A DNA stretch of 64,000 nucleotides from Paenibacillus azoreducens (GCF_021654775.1 NZ_AP025343.1:4183501-4247500); one strand, 5' to 3'. Shown: positions 9,547 to 18,553, counted from the first letter of the stretch. The notes: generated by a model not told the origin, from the letters alone. Translations and numbers: made by a program.

Positions 9547-11084
9547 GTTCTTCTCCTAGGGGAATAGCGTCCTGTTCGTTGTCTCTTGCCGTTCCGATGC
9601 GTCAAACGCTCTTCCTTTGAATAATATTTTGGCCGTGTCGTCATCCGTCTCAACGGGAAACGGAACAGGCTGTCCTTAATATCCGGGGCAATATAGGGAC
9701 CAAACGGGCTCATGTATGGAACTCCAAATGACCTTATGGTGGTCAAATGGATCAAAATAGCCATCAGGCCGATCCATATTCCAAGCAGCCCGAACGAAGC
9801 GGCAAGGAGCATGAGACCAAATCGAAGAATCCGGACGGCAATGGATAAACCGTTTTCGGGTATCACATAGCTGGATATTGCCGTAATCGACACGACAATA
9901 ACCATCGCTGCGGACACAACTCCGGCTTCAACCGCAGCCTGTCCGATGACTAGAGTTCCGACAATGGAAATGGCTTGTCCAATCGTTTTGGGAATGCGAA
10001 CCCCCGCCTCACGCAGAATTTCATAAGTCACTTCCATCAGCATTGCCTCAATAAACGCCGGGAATGGCACGCCTTCCCGCTGAGCCGCAATGCTGATGAT
10101 AAGATTTGTTGGCAGCATCTCCTGATGAAAGGTTGAAAGCGCGATGTACATCGACGGAGCAAGCAGAGCAATAAAAAACGCCAGATAACGAAGCAAGCGA
10201 ATCAGGGTACCGATGTCCGCCCGCTCGTAATAGTCTTCGGGTGATTGAAAGAACTGCACGAACAATGCCGGAATCAAAAGAACAAACGGCGTGCCGTCCA
10301 CTATGATGGCGATTCTCCCTTCAAGCAAACCGGCTGCGATCGTATCCGGCCGTTCCGAGTTGTACACGGTGGGAAATGGGGTTTTGATTTCGTCCTGAAT
10401 TTGTTCTTCTATATATCCGCCTTCAAGAATCCCATCGATGTCAATCCGGTCAAGCCTTTCCCTTAATTCCTCAATAACCCCCTCGTCGGCAATTCCTTTA
10501 ATGTACATGAATGCCACATTTGTATGCGTTACCTCTCCGATTTGTCTCGTCTCCATCCAGAGGCGAGGATCACGGATGCGTCTTCGAATTAAAGCCGTGT
10601 TGGTCCGGAGTTTCTCGGTGAATGCTTCCATCGGCCCGCGGACCACCGTATGGGATTTAGGTTCTCCAACGCTGCGTTCCTCCCCGCCGATAATATCAAT
10701 CCACAATCCTTCTTTGGCGTTTTCGAGCAAAAGGATGCCACAGCCGGATAGCAGCCGGTCATAGAGAACTTGGTAGGTGTGAAAGATGTCCGAATGTGCT
10801 GCAATAAGTATATTTTCCTGCAAATATTCCAGTGGATTCTCCTCGGCGGCAAGCACGCCTTCACCCGGGGTTAAAAGGGATTGAAGAACAGAAGTATGCA
10901 GGAGATGCGGGTCCACCAAGCCTTCCATGTACAAAAACAATGCGGGATGCGTCTGCATGCACCTGATTTTTTTTATGATTAAATCAACGCTGTTTCCTAG
11001 ATCTTGGGCTACTTTCTCAATGATGTCGCTTAACTGGCCCTCTAGACGATTCTGGGAGTTCTCATTTCCGCTCATGCCTTGCAT
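9543..11084 (-). CDS. Germinant receptor subunit, GerA family
   Basis: A 513-residue GerA-family protein: a hydrophilic N-terminal domain of about 270 residues (NSVDLIIKKI near the start), a membrane domain of four to six helices (PSMYIALSTFHQEMLPTNL, AQREGVPFPAFIEAMLMEV) and a basic cytoplasmic tail. A subunits form the oligomeric channel-like core of germinant receptors. ATG 11084 is chosen since GAGGGTGAC precedes it and the sigma-G-like promoter would begin transcription close to the alternative ATG at 11108. First gene of the ger operon. Confidence 0.95.
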   Translation of the reverse strand: MQGMSGNENSQNRLEGQLSDIIEKVAQDLGNSVDLIIKKIRCMQTHPALFLYMEGLVDPHLLHTSVLQSLLTPGEGVLAAEENPLEYLQENILIAAHSDIFHTYQVLYDRLLSGCGILLLENAKEGLWIDIIGGEERSVGEPKSHTVVRGPMEAFTEKLRTNTALIRRRIRDPRLWMETRQIGEVTHTNVAFMYIKGIADEGVIEELRERLDRIDIDGILEGGYIEEQIQDEIKTPFPTVYNSERPDTIAAGLLEGRIAIIVDGTPFVLLIPALFVQFFQSPEDYYERADIGTLIRLLRYLAFFIALLAPSMYIALSTFHQEMLPTNLIISIAAQREGVPFPAFIEAMLMEVTYEILREAGVRIPKTIGQAISIVGTLVIGQAAVEAGVVSAAMVIVVSITAISSYVIPENGLSIAVRILRFGLMLLAASFGLLGIWIGLMAILIHLTTIRSFGVPYMSPFGPYIAPDIKDSLFRFPLRRMTTRPKYYSKEERLTHRNGKRQRTGRYSPRRRT

Positions 11085-11115
11085 ATCGTCACCCTCTGGC
11101 TCACACATGATAATT

Positions 11116-11146
11116 TAGTATGATTCGCTTTCTTGATAAATATCCC
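11116..11146 (-). promoter_or_regulatory. Candidate sigma-G (forespore) promoter of the ger operon
   Basis: Minus-strand CATACTA at 11116-11122 matches the sigma-G -10 consensus CATWMTA exactly. GGGATA at 11141-11146, 18 nt upstream, is a partial match to TGMATA. Germinant receptor operons are known to be forespore-expressed. Confidence 0.6.
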
Positions 11147-11305
11147 AAAAAGCTGGAATCGTACCATGAATGTTCCATCTTACTTCTGCTGTCTAAAGAA
11201 AAAACACCCAAAGGTAACGGAGTGAATCCGCCATCTCGGATGCTTCTAAAGCAAACAAATGAAGTTTGGCCAGTTTGGCTTCTATTTAGGGATTTTGCGC
11301 AATCC

Positions 11306-11698
11306 TTATTTCAGGAATCCCATCAACGGCATAATTGAGCGCATCACATTCATGCCTACGCGGATGTGCGGGATGATCTTCCCGATCTGTCCAATAAATC
11401 CGAACATCCCGCCTCCACCGCCTGCCCGGGCTGCTCCCGCAGCTGGACCTGCACCGCCCAAAAGTCCTCCTCCGAAGAGGGCGCTTAACAAACCGGACAC
11501 TTGAGCTTTATCTTGGCTTTCCAATATGGATGTCGTCATTCTAGGATCTGCCTGGATTCCCGATAATGTAACGCCATGGCGGTCATAACTGCTGACAGTG
11601 CCGATATAACTTCTTCCGTCCTTCAATACGACGATAACGGGTTTTCCCTGCCATTTCGCCGATTGACTCTTTTGTCTTTTTCTTTTTTTATGGGCCAT
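11306..11698 (-). CDS. Hypothetical small protein: basic N-terminus, Sm-like strand region, glycine-rich middle
   Basis: A 130-residue protein I cannot assign. Residues 1-16 are strongly basic (AHKKRKRQKSQSAKW). Residues 19-46 (KPVIVVLKDGRSYIGTVSSY and following) resemble the beta-strand pattern of Sm/Hfq-like RNA-binding folds. Residues 75-97 are rich in Gly and Ala. The C-terminus is hydrophobic with a regular helix pattern. GAGAGGTG precedes ATG 11698. It lies upstream of the ger operon on the same strand but separately, and may be sporulation-linked; that is inference from position. Confidence 0.65.
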   Translation of the reverse strand: MAHKKRKRQKSQSAKWQGKPVIVVLKDGRSYIGTVSSYDRHGVTLSGIQADPRMTTSILESQDKAQVSGLLSALFGGGLLGGAGPAAGAARAGGGGGMFGFIGQIGKIIPHIRVGMNVMRSIMPLMGFLK

Positions 11699-11808
11699 TT
11701 TTCACCTCTCCCTTCATTTGCTTAGATATTAATGTATTCTAGTTTTGGGAATAATTCTTGTGCCTTTTGTCCATAAGATTACGAATTGTGATCCAACCGA
11801 ATGAAGTA

Positions 11809-11875
11809 AAAAAGCACCCCTAGAATACATCGGAATCACTCAATGCCTTCCCATGATATTCTAAAAAGGTGCGTT
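11809..11875 (-). terminator. Terminator of the lacI-gfo-thuA-gfo operon
   Basis: On the minus strand GCACC...TAGAATA pairs with TATTCTA...GGGTGC across a loop, followed by TTTTTT, just after the stop of the last gene at 11887. Confidence 0.8.
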
Positions 11876-11886
11876 TTCGCATTTGT

Positions 11887-12990
11887 TTAATCCAATACTC
11901 CAAATTGCATGTTCTGTGGCATGGGCTCTGGTCGATCGCAGGTACTTTTCATCATATAGTAACGGTCCTGACGGGAAGAATCATGAAATCCATGCATGGC
12001 TTCCAACACGTGATAACCTAACTCGCCGTTTGCCCGGTTCATTCGTCCGCTGCGGAACGCATGCACCATGTCGAGCACACCGATTCCTCTGGAGTTAGCG
12101 GTATACCCATGTGAACACGGGATCTCCTTCCAATCCGGACTATCATGACGCTTCAACAGCACGGGCCCGTCAAACGTATTCGGATCAGGCACGCTGAGCG
12201 TTCCTTGGCTTCCATAAAGTTCGATGCATGGCAGGCGGCTTCCACCGAAAATATCAAAGGAAGTGATCATCGTTCCAACGACGCCGCTGTGGAAATCAAG
12301 CACCCCCGCCACATGAGTAGGCGTATCCACGTGGATGACCTGTCCATATTTTGAGAGGCTTGTAATTGTCCGTTCCGGGTACGAGATTTTGGCCATTCCC
12401 GCAACCCGCTTGATGGGGCCGAGCATGGCAACCAAAGCTGTCAAATAATACGGACCCATATCAAAAAGCGGTCCCCCGCCTTGAGCATAATAGAATTCCG
12501 GATCCGGATGCCAATGCTCATGTCCGCGGGACATCATAAATGCCGTTGCAGCTACTGGCGTGCCGATCCATCCGTCCTGGATCAACTTGATGCAGGTCTG
12601 GATGCCGCCGCCAAGGAATGTATCCGGGGCGCTGCCGACTAGAAGCCCCTTTTCCTCTGCCTTAGCGAGAATGGCTTGCCCTTCTTCCCTTGTGACGGCA
12701 AGCGGCTTTTCAACATAAACATGTTTGCCGGCCTCTAGGATATCCATGCATACCTGGCTATGAGCTGCCGGGATCGTAAGATTGACGACCAGTTCAATAG
12801 CCGGGTCCGCCAACAGTTCTGCCACCGAGCAGGCTTTTGGTATTCCAAACTCTCCGGCTTTCGCTTTAGCTCGTTCTACATTGAGGTCCGCGCAGGCGGC
12901 AACAACAATAGAAGGAAACCGATTTAAATTTTCCAGATAAATTCCGCTGATCTGCCCACATCCAATAATACCGACTTTCGTTTTCTTCAT
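11887..12990 (-). CDS. Gfo/Idh/MocA family oxidoreductase (copy 1)
   Basis: A 367-residue NAD(P)-dependent sugar dehydrogenase-type protein. The Rossmann glycine motif GIIGCGQISG is at residues 8-17, and VEKPLA at about 93-98 is the family's conserved EKP catalytic-region motif. Such enzymes oxidise or epimerise sugars and polyols; the exact substrate is unknown. ATG 12990 has GGAGGAGGA upstream. It is the last gene of an operon with a LacI regulator, a second family member and a ThuA-like protein, an association seen in sugar-catabolic operons for trehalose, sucrose or inositol-like compounds. Confidence 0.9.
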   Translation of the reverse strand: MKKTKVGIIGCGQISGIYLENLNRFPSIVVAACADLNVERAKAKAGEFGIPKACSVAELLADPAIELVVNLTIPAAHSQVCMDILEAGKHVYVEKPLAVTREEGQAILAKAEEKGLLVGSAPDTFLGGGIQTCIKLIQDGWIGTPVAATAFMMSRGHEHWHPDPEFYYAQGGGPLFDMGPYYLTALVAMLGPIKRVAGMAKISYPERTITSLSKYGQVIHVDTPTHVAGVLDFHSGVVGTMITSFDIFGGSRLPCIELYGSQGTLSVPDPNTFDGPVLLKRHDSPDWKEIPCSHGYTANSRGIGVLDMVHAFRSGRMNRANGELGYHVLEAMHGFHDSSRQDRYYMMKSTCDRPEPMPQNMQFGVLD

Positions 12991-13018
12991 CTATGAGGGT
13001 CCTCCTCCGTAGGGTCAG

Positions 13019-13738
13019 TTAAGCCTGGCTATCCTGCATTCCGGTGTATGCTTTTTGTTCCCGCTTCACTCCAAATGTTTCTTTGCCTGCTGCCGCCCAT
13101 AGAAGTCCTCTGCGCATGATTTCCTTAACGGGAGGCATCTCGATAACATCCGCCTGATGTCCAAGCGAGCAGTAGAAGACACGTCCATGTCCCCAGCGCT
13201 TCGTCCAGACAACAGGCATATCGACAGCTTTATTGGCCGCATGCGGCCCTTCGGCAACCGGAAAACGGGTCGTGGCAAGCACTTCAATGGCAGGATCGAC
13301 ATGCAGATAATACTGCTCCGTCACCACGTCGAAATCCTCAATGCCTTCCACTAACGGGCTTGAAGCATTAACGATGTTGATGCGGTGTGAAGTCCCGTCA
13401 TTACCGGGATGAGCCACCCAATTCCCGCCCGTCATAAACTGCCAGTCGACATTGGATCGGAAGGCATCGCACATGCCTCCATGGCATCCCGCCAACCCAA
13501 CGCCGCTTTGTACGGCAGCCGATACATGATTCACGCGCTCCTGGCTGATTTCGCCCATCGTCCAGACCGGAATGATCAAGTCCAGGGACTTCAGCTTCGC
13601 TTCATCGTCAAACGCCGCAAGCGTATCGGATAGTTCAACTTCAAATCCTTCCGCCTCCAAAACCTTCCGAAATAAAGCCGATACTTCTTCCGGTTGATGT
13701 CCGAGCCAGCCTCCCCAGACGATCAATGCTTTTTTCAT
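13019..13738 (-). CDS. ThuA-like domain protein
   Basis: A 239-residue protein of the ThuA (trehalose utilisation) family, which adopts a glutamine amidotransferase-like fold. The start MKKALIVWGGW-GHQPEE and the segments GLAGCHGGM and VVWTKRWGHGRVFYCSLGH are characteristic. ThuA-type proteins work with Gfo/Idh/MocA oxidoreductases in turning over keto-disaccharides; the pair here fits that role, although the substrate is not known. GGGAG precedes ATG 13738. It lies between the two oxidoreductase genes. Confidence 0.9.
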   Translation of the reverse strand: MKKALIVWGGWLGHQPEEVSALFRKVLEAEGFEVELSDTLAAFDDEAKLKSLDLIIPVWTMGEISQERVNHVSAAVQSGVGLAGCHGGMCDAFRSNVDWQFMTGGNWVAHPGNDGTSHRINIVNASSPLVEGIEDFDVVTEQYYLHVDPAIEVLATTRFPVAEGPHAANKAVDMPVVWTKRWGHGRVFYCSLGHQADVIEMPPVKEIMRRGLLWAAAGKETFGVKREQKAYTGMQDSQA

Positions 13739-13769
13739 GTGAAGAACATCTCCCTCTATTGCATTTTCC

Positions 13770-14930
13770 CTACATCTCTTCTAGTCTGACCCAACGCTTT
13801 TCAGCAATCGATAAATCTACAGCTTCGAGCGCCTGCTGACATTTAACGCCATCCCTAAAGTTAGGTTCAGGCTGACGATCCTCCGCTATGGCTTGCAGGA
13901 GTTCAAGCGTTTCATGAATAAACGTATGTTCAAAACCGATCGTATGTCCCGGAGGCCACCATGCTTCAGCGTAGGCATGCGCAGGATCTGTTGCCAGCAC
14001 GCGGCGAAAACCTTGAACATCCTCTCTGTCATCCGTAAAATACACCTGCAGTTCGTTCATCCGCTCGAAATCGAATTTCACGCTTCCCTTGCTGCCGTTG
14101 ATTTCGAAAGCATTCGTGCAGCGATGGCCTGCCGCAAATCGCGTTGCCTCGAAGCTGCCTAAAGCTCCGTTCTCGAAACGCGCAAGAAACAAGGTTGCGT
14201 CATCTACGGTAACGGGACCCTTCTCGGCGTTTTCGTCTCCTTTCGCGCTTAAACCGCTCATTGAATCCGGAAGCGGCCGTTCTTTTATAAAGGTCTCGCT
14301 CATTCCTATCACTTCCCGCATGTCCCCTACCAGAAAATGAGCCAGATCAATGATATGCGCCCCCAGATCCCCATGAGAACCCGATCCTGCGATTTTCTTT
14401 TGCAATCGCCATACCAGCGGAAACGCCGGATCAATAATCCAGTCTTGCAGAAACCAGCCGCGGAAATGATAGATTTGTCCCAGCCGGCCCTCCTGAATCA
14501 GCTTTCTGGCTAGCTGCACGGCCGGAGCAAAGCGGTAATTGAAGCCAATCATATGCTTTACCCCCGCCGTTTCCGCCGCAGCCAGCATTTCGCGGGCATC
14601 TTTCAAAGTCAAGGCCAGCGGTTTCTCGCAAAATATATGTTTGCCGGCCTCCGCAGCAGCCAAAGCAATGTCTTTGTGAATATCACTAGGAGCGTTAATA
14701 TCAATGAGGTCAATGTCGTTATGGCGTACAAGCTCTTTCCAATCGGTCACGTAGCCGTTCCATCCAAACTGTTTCGCGGCGGTGGCCACCCCCTCCACGT
14801 CACGCCCGCACACTGTCTGCATGACAGGGAGAATGGCATTCGGAAAAAACATTGGGATGTCACGATATGCATGACTATGTGCTTTGCCCATAAATTTGTA
14901 TCCTACCATACCCACTCGAATCCGCTTCAT
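13770..14930 (-). CDS. Gfo/Idh/MocA family oxidoreductase (copy 2)
   Basis: A 386-residue NAD(P)-dependent oxidoreductase with the dinucleotide-binding start MKRIRVGMVGYKFMGKAHSH and the CEKPLAL motif at about residue 93-99. C-terminal residues GHTIGFEHTFIHE fit the substrate-binding half. It differs clearly from the copy 1 gene, so the two probably act on successive intermediates. ATG 14930 is chosen because AAAAGGAGG lies directly upstream; an ATG at 14951 precedes that site. Co-transcribed with lacI upstream and thuA downstream. Confidence 0.9.
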   Translation of the reverse strand: MKRIRVGMVGYKFMGKAHSHAYRDIPMFFPNAILPVMQTVCGRDVEGVATAAKQFGWNGYVTDWKELVRHNDIDLIDINAPSDIHKDIALAAAEAGKHIFCEKPLALTLKDAREMLAAAETAGVKHMIGFNYRFAPAVQLARKLIQEGRLGQIYHFRGWFLQDWIIDPAFPLVWRLQKKIAGSGSHGDLGAHIIDLAHFLVGDMREVIGMSETFIKERPLPDSMSGLSAKGDENAEKGPVTVDDATLFLARFENGALGSFEATRFAAGHRCTNAFEINGSKGSVKFDFERMNELQVYFTDDREDVQGFRRVLATDPAHAYAEAWWPPGHTIGFEHTFIHETLELLQAIAEDRQPEPNFRDGVKCQQALEAVDLSIAEKRWVRLEEM

Positions 14931-14967
14931 TGAATTACGCCTCCTTTTCATATGACCCTATACATAA

Positions 14968-16047
14968 TTATGCTTGGTTACCCTTGCTCGATGATCTGAC
15001 GACCAGCTTGGTTTCCATCTGAACCCGGCGGCCATTATAGAGTGTCCCTTGTTCGGAAGCCAAAATTTCCGGCTCTTGATCAGGCTGAAGCAGCAGTCGG
15101 ACTGCTACCGCTCCCATGCGATAAAAAGGCACATCCACGCTTGTCAGCGGCGGATCCGTGATTCTCGCTCCATCCGAGTTATCATAACCCACAATCGCGA
15201 TGTCCCTGCCAGGCGCAATGCCAAGATCCCTAAATCCCTGCATCAAACCGATGGCCATCCGGTCGTTCGCAGCAAACACAGCGTCGATCTGCTGCCTGTT
15301 ATGGAAAAATCGCGAAGCGGCTTCGTAACCGCTCGTTCTGCTATAATTGCCTGTATCCAGCCACTCCGGCGGCACAGCTCTCCCTAATTTTTCACCCTGG
15401 GAAATTCTTCCCGCTTCCGTCATCGCCCGCACATATCCCCGCAAGCGATCCGTGCTGTTGGAGTATTCAGCTGGGCCGTTCAGAAAAGCAATCTTGCGGA
15501 AGCCTTCATCCAACAAATGCTTTACCGCTTCATAAGCTCCTCGTTCATGTCCTGCATCCACTTCCAAAAAATGTTCGCCTTCAAAATGTTGGTTTACGAG
15601 ACAAAAAGGGTAACCCGCTTCTTCCAACGCTTTTAGGGATTTCCTTTCCTTAGGCGTATCTGTCGTTCCAAGCAAAACACAAGCATCTACCTTTTGTGAC
15701 CGAAATAGCTCAATGTAACCGTTGTCATCTCCGGGTTTGCGAAATATCAGAAGCATATCATATCTAAGTTCGCGCACCTGTTCTCCGATACCATTCAGAA
15801 TCTCCGAGAAATAGTAGGTTGAGAAGAGATGTACTTTCGGAACATAGGGAAGAATCACCCCCAGATTACCGCTTTTGCGCCGGGCGAAGCTCTGTGCGAT
15901 CGCATTGGGATAGTAGCCGAGCTTGTCGGCGGCTTCCAATACCTTGCATCTGGTCTCTTCCCGGATCGGCCCGACATTATTAAACACACGGGAAACAGTC
16001 GCTTCCGATACACCTGCCATTTCCGCAACCGATTTTCGAGTTACAAT
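14968..16047 (-). CDS. LacI family transcriptional regulator (probable ATT start codon)
   Basis: A 359-residue DNA-binding repressor. The helix-turn-helix (TRKSVAEMAGVSEATVSRVF) begins at residue 3, followed by the hinge helix (YYPNAIAQSFARRKS) and a periplasmic-binding-protein-like effector domain. LacI proteins normally start M-x-TRK; here that position is an ATT codon at 16045-16047, with a GGAGG core 8 nt upstream. The only conventional start in frame is TTG at 16063-16065, which lies at the edge of the ribosome binding site itself and would add six residues. It leads an operon with two oxidoreductases and ThuA, and a perfect palindrome overlaps its promoter, so it probably represses its own operon. 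Confidence 0.92.
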   Translation of the reverse strand: MVTRKSVAEMAGVSEATVSRVFNNVGPIREETRCKVLEAADKLGYYPNAIAQSFARRKSGNLGVILPYVPKVHLFSTYYFSEILNGIGEQVRELRYDMLLIFRKPGDDNGYIELFRSQKVDACVLLGTTDTPKERKSLKALEEAGYPFCLVNQHFEGEHFLEVDAGHERGAYEAVKHLLDEGFRKIAFLNGPAEYSNSTDRLRGYVRAMTEAGRISQGEKLGRAVPPEWLDTGNYSRTSGYEAASRFFHNRQQIDAVFAANDRMAIGLMQGFRDLGIAPGRDIAIVGYDNSDGARITDPPLTSVDVPFYRMGAVAVRLLLQPDQEPEILASEQGTLYNGRRVQMETKLVVRSSSKGNQA

Positions 16048-16105
16048 ACGTGCTCCCTCCTTCAAATCCCTTGAAATTCAGGTATTTCAAATCTAATGCA
16101 ATATG

Positions 16106-16123
16106 AATGTACGCGCGTACATT
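16106..16123. promoter_or_regulatory. Perfect 18-bp palindromic operator, likely LacI-family site
   Basis: AATGTACGCGCGTACATT is a perfect palindrome with a central CG, as is usual for LacI-family operators. It overlaps the last bases of the -10 box of the lacI operon promoter. Confidence 0.75.
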
Positions 16124-16150
16124 ATCCCTTATCTATTTCCTCATTGTCAA
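16121..16150 (-). promoter_or_regulatory. Promoter of the lacI operon
   Basis: Minus strand TTGACA (16145-16150), 18-nt spacer, GATAAT (16121-16126). A consensus -35 with a good -10; the operator palindrome overlaps its downstream end. Confidence 0.7.
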
Positions 16151-16168
16151 GATATTCCTGAAAAATAA

Positions 16169-16216
16169 AGAGGGTGTCCCAAAAGTCATCATAGATGACT
16201 AAGGAACGACCCTCTG
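16169..16216 (-). terminator. Terminator after the keto-acid decarboxylase gene
   Basis: Minus strand AGAGGGTCGTTCC pairs with GGGACACCCTCT around a loop that itself can fold (AGTCATC/GATGACT), followed by TTATTTTT. Confidence 0.75.
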
Positions 16217-16232
16217 AGATTTTTCTAAAAAG

Positions 16233-17939
16233 TTAATTTCGCAGCTTTTCCTGCCCCTCCATATAATTGCGCATGTTGAGCATATAATCCGGAGCATCCA
16301 TCGGATCGCTTGCCATGATTTCGATGATGCATAACCTTTGTCCACACTCGTTTTCGGCACGGGTGATCGCTTCATCCAGCTCCTTATTGGTGCTCGCTGT
16401 TGCAGTGAATGCGCCGCCTCCGAATGCTTCGGCCAGTTTGGTGTAAGACCAGTTCGGAATTTTGTTGTACGTTTGGTTTTCCGTTTTTACATTTAAATAT
16501 TTTTCGATCGTATATCCGCTATTATTGAGTACAAAGATAACCGGCTTGCACCCGTAATAGAGCATGGAGCTGATTTCTTGAGCCGTAAGCTGGAGAGATC
16601 CGTCTCCCGTAAAGAGGAATGTCCGTCTTCCCGGAGCGGCGATGCATGCCCCATAGGTCGCAGGTGTTGCGTATCCGATGGACTGCCATCCGCCTTGAGC
16701 AATATAGGTAACGCCACTCGGCAGCTTCACCTGCCCCATGCCATAATAAAAAGTCCCTGTCTCAGCGACAACGATGTCCCCTTCTTTAAGCATCCGTTGA
16801 AAACGCGGATAATAGAATGCCGCAAACAGCGGATCGTCAGGATTACCCGTCGGCATATCATATGGGCTCGGCCCTTTGGAAACCGTTCCTTGCTGCTTGT
16901 ACCCGGCATTTTGCAAAGCAAGCAGAATATCTTTGGCCATTACATTCGGGTATTCCGCCTGACCCACCTTTACCTTGTGGGGTTGAATTTCGATGATCCG
17001 GAGAGGATTCAATTTTGCCGTAAAATGAGCCGTATTGCCGTCTGCCCATACCAGTCCAACCGCAATGACGCAGTCCGCGTTTTCAACCATGTTTTGAACC
17101 TGCGGGCTGCCAAAAGCTCCCCCGTACATCCCGATAAATAATGGATGGCTTTCATCGAAAGCGCCTTTGCCGAACATGGTGGAAGCAACCGGTACGTTCA
17201 TTGTTTCTGCTAATTTCCGGACATATTTTTCCAAACGGAATCGGATTGTTTTCACATCTGCAAGGATCACCGTGTTTTGGGCCTGACTTAACAATTGTTT
17301 GATATGGTCCAAGGCCGCCTGAAGTGTTTGGGGATTCGTAATTTCTTTTGGCATGGGGGTTGTTTCGCGGACTATAACAGGTTTTAGTACCAAATCGTCG
17401 GCAACGACCAGGTATACCGGTTTCTTCTTCTTTTTTGCAATGTGAATGGCGTTCGGGATTTCGATCATGGCATTTTCCGGGGTAAGCACTGCGGTATAAG
17501 CCGTAATCTGCTCGTACATTTTTCGGAATACGTCATAATCTCCGTCCATTAAGGTATGGTGCATCAATTTATGTTCTTTCTGATCCATATCGGGTGGTGA
17601 GCCAACGATGTGAACAATCGGAATATGTTCGCTGCTCGCTCCGGCAATGGCATTGCAAGCGCTCATTTCCCCGACGCCAAACGTCGTGATGAGAGCAGAC
17701 ATTCCTTTGACTCTGGCGTAAGCATCTGCGGCATAACCCGAATTCAGCTCATTCCGTCCATTGAAGAATTGAATTCCCGAATATCGTTCAAGCGTATCCA
17801 GCAAGGTGAAATTATAGTCGCCCGGTACGCCGAAAATTTCTGTAATGCCTTCTTGCTTCAAGCAATCAAAAAGATATTCACCCAGCGTCTTTGCCGGAGT
17901 CAATCCGGTTGGTTGATTTGTATTTAGAGCTTGATCCAT
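16233..17939 (-). CDS. Thiamine diphosphate-dependent alpha-keto acid decarboxylase (indolepyruvate/pyruvate decarboxylase type)
   Basis: A 568-residue ThDP enzyme with three domains. The catalytic glutamate lies in GRNELNSGYAADAYAR near residue 60, the adjacent His pair in HKLMHHTL near residue 120, and the ThDP/Mg motif runs from GDGS to LNNSGYT near residues 445-475. These features fit the pyruvate/indolepyruvate/branched-chain decarboxylase branch, which turns 2-keto acids into aldehydes and CO2. The true substrate (indolepyruvate, phenylpyruvate or pyruvate) cannot be read off. AAGGGAGA precedes ATG 17939. Monocistronic, with a terminator behind it. Confidence 0.9.
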   Translation of the reverse strand: MDQALNTNQPTGLTPAKTLGEYLFDCLKQEGITEIFGVPGDYNFTLLDTLERYSGIQFFNGRNELNSGYAADAYARVKGMSALITTFGVGEMSACNAIAGASSEHIPIVHIVGSPPDMDQKEHKLMHHTLMDGDYDVFRKMYEQITAYTAVLTPENAMIEIPNAIHIAKKKKKPVYLVVADDLVLKPVIVRETTPMPKEITNPQTLQAALDHIKQLLSQAQNTVILADVKTIRFRLEKYVRKLAETMNVPVASTMFGKGAFDESHPLFIGMYGGAFGSPQVQNMVENADCVIAVGLVWADGNTAHFTAKLNPLRIIEIQPHKVKVGQAEYPNVMAKDILLALQNAGYKQQGTVSKGPSPYDMPTGNPDDPLFAAFYYPRFQRMLKEGDIVVAETGTFYYGMGQVKLPSGVTYIAQGGWQSIGYATPATYGACIAAPGRRTFLFTGDGSLQLTAQEISSMLYYGCKPVIFVLNNSGYTIEKYLNVKTENQTYNKIPNWSYTKLAEAFGGGAFTATASTNKELDEAITRAENECGQRLCIIEIMASDPMDAPDYMLNMRNYMEGQEKLRN

Positions 17940-18070
17940 CTTAAAGTCTCCCTTGCATGGGTCATAGAGTAAGGTTCACTATAACGTTACCCTTTTTCGG
18001 AAAAGCTTATTCGATGGAACGAAAACCGGAATCGCCTGACTCCAATCAAATCAATCAGCCGTTCGCGGCG

Positions 18071-18553
18071 TCAAGCTTTCATCGTGTTCGGCTGGCTTCT
18101 TTTTCCCTTTGCCCTATCCAGGCCCCCAGCCTTAAAAATAATAATGCCCCCTACAATAACGAGCACCCCGATCAGCTGTTTCAACGTAAAATCGACTTTT
18201 TCCAGCCCCAGCCACCCCATGGAGTCAAATAACAATGCCAGGCCAAGCTGTGCAGACATGCTGATCGAAACCGCAAAAGTGGGACCAAGCCGCGCCATCC
18301 CTTGCACCATGCAGGTGACAACCCCCACCCCAATCAATCCGCTAAAACAATACCATAACTTCATATGCTCCAGATGGAACAGCGACGTTCCCTCAAACAC
18401 CAAGCCTAACGTTAAAGATGCCGCAAACCCGAGGCCCAGAACCAAAGCTGTCGTCGCCTGGTTTCCGACATGCACATTTACCCTATTGTTGAATATGTTT
18501 TGCAAACTGACGAGCGAGCCGGCCAGCAGCGCCAGTAGTAATCCCCAAATCAT
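18071..18553 (-). CDS. YdcZ-type (DUF606) DMT superfamily transporter
   Basis: A 160-residue membrane protein with five predicted helices, starting MIWGLLLALLAGSLVSLQNIFNNRV. This N-terminal pattern (AGxxxxLQxxxNxR) marks the YdcZ/DUF606 half-size drug/metabolite transporters, which are often found as pairs. AAAGGAGAG precedes the start. It follows a Crp/Fnr-type regulator gene by 36 bp, with a second YdcZ gene on the other side of the regulator; the two may form a heterodimer. Substrate unknown. Confidence 0.88.
   Translation of the reverse strand: MIWGLLLALLAGSLVSLQNIFNNRVNVHVGNQATTALVLGLGFAASLTLGLVFEGTSLFHLEHMKLWYCFSGLIGVGVVTCMVQGMARLGPTFAVSISMSAQLGLALLFDSMGWLGLEKVDFTLKQLIGVLVIVGGIIIFKAGGLDRAKGKRSQPNTMKA

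Noticed and set aside
16063..16065. TTG start for the LacI gene
   Set aside because: It lies at the edge of the GGAGG site and would add six residues not seen at the start of LacI proteins.
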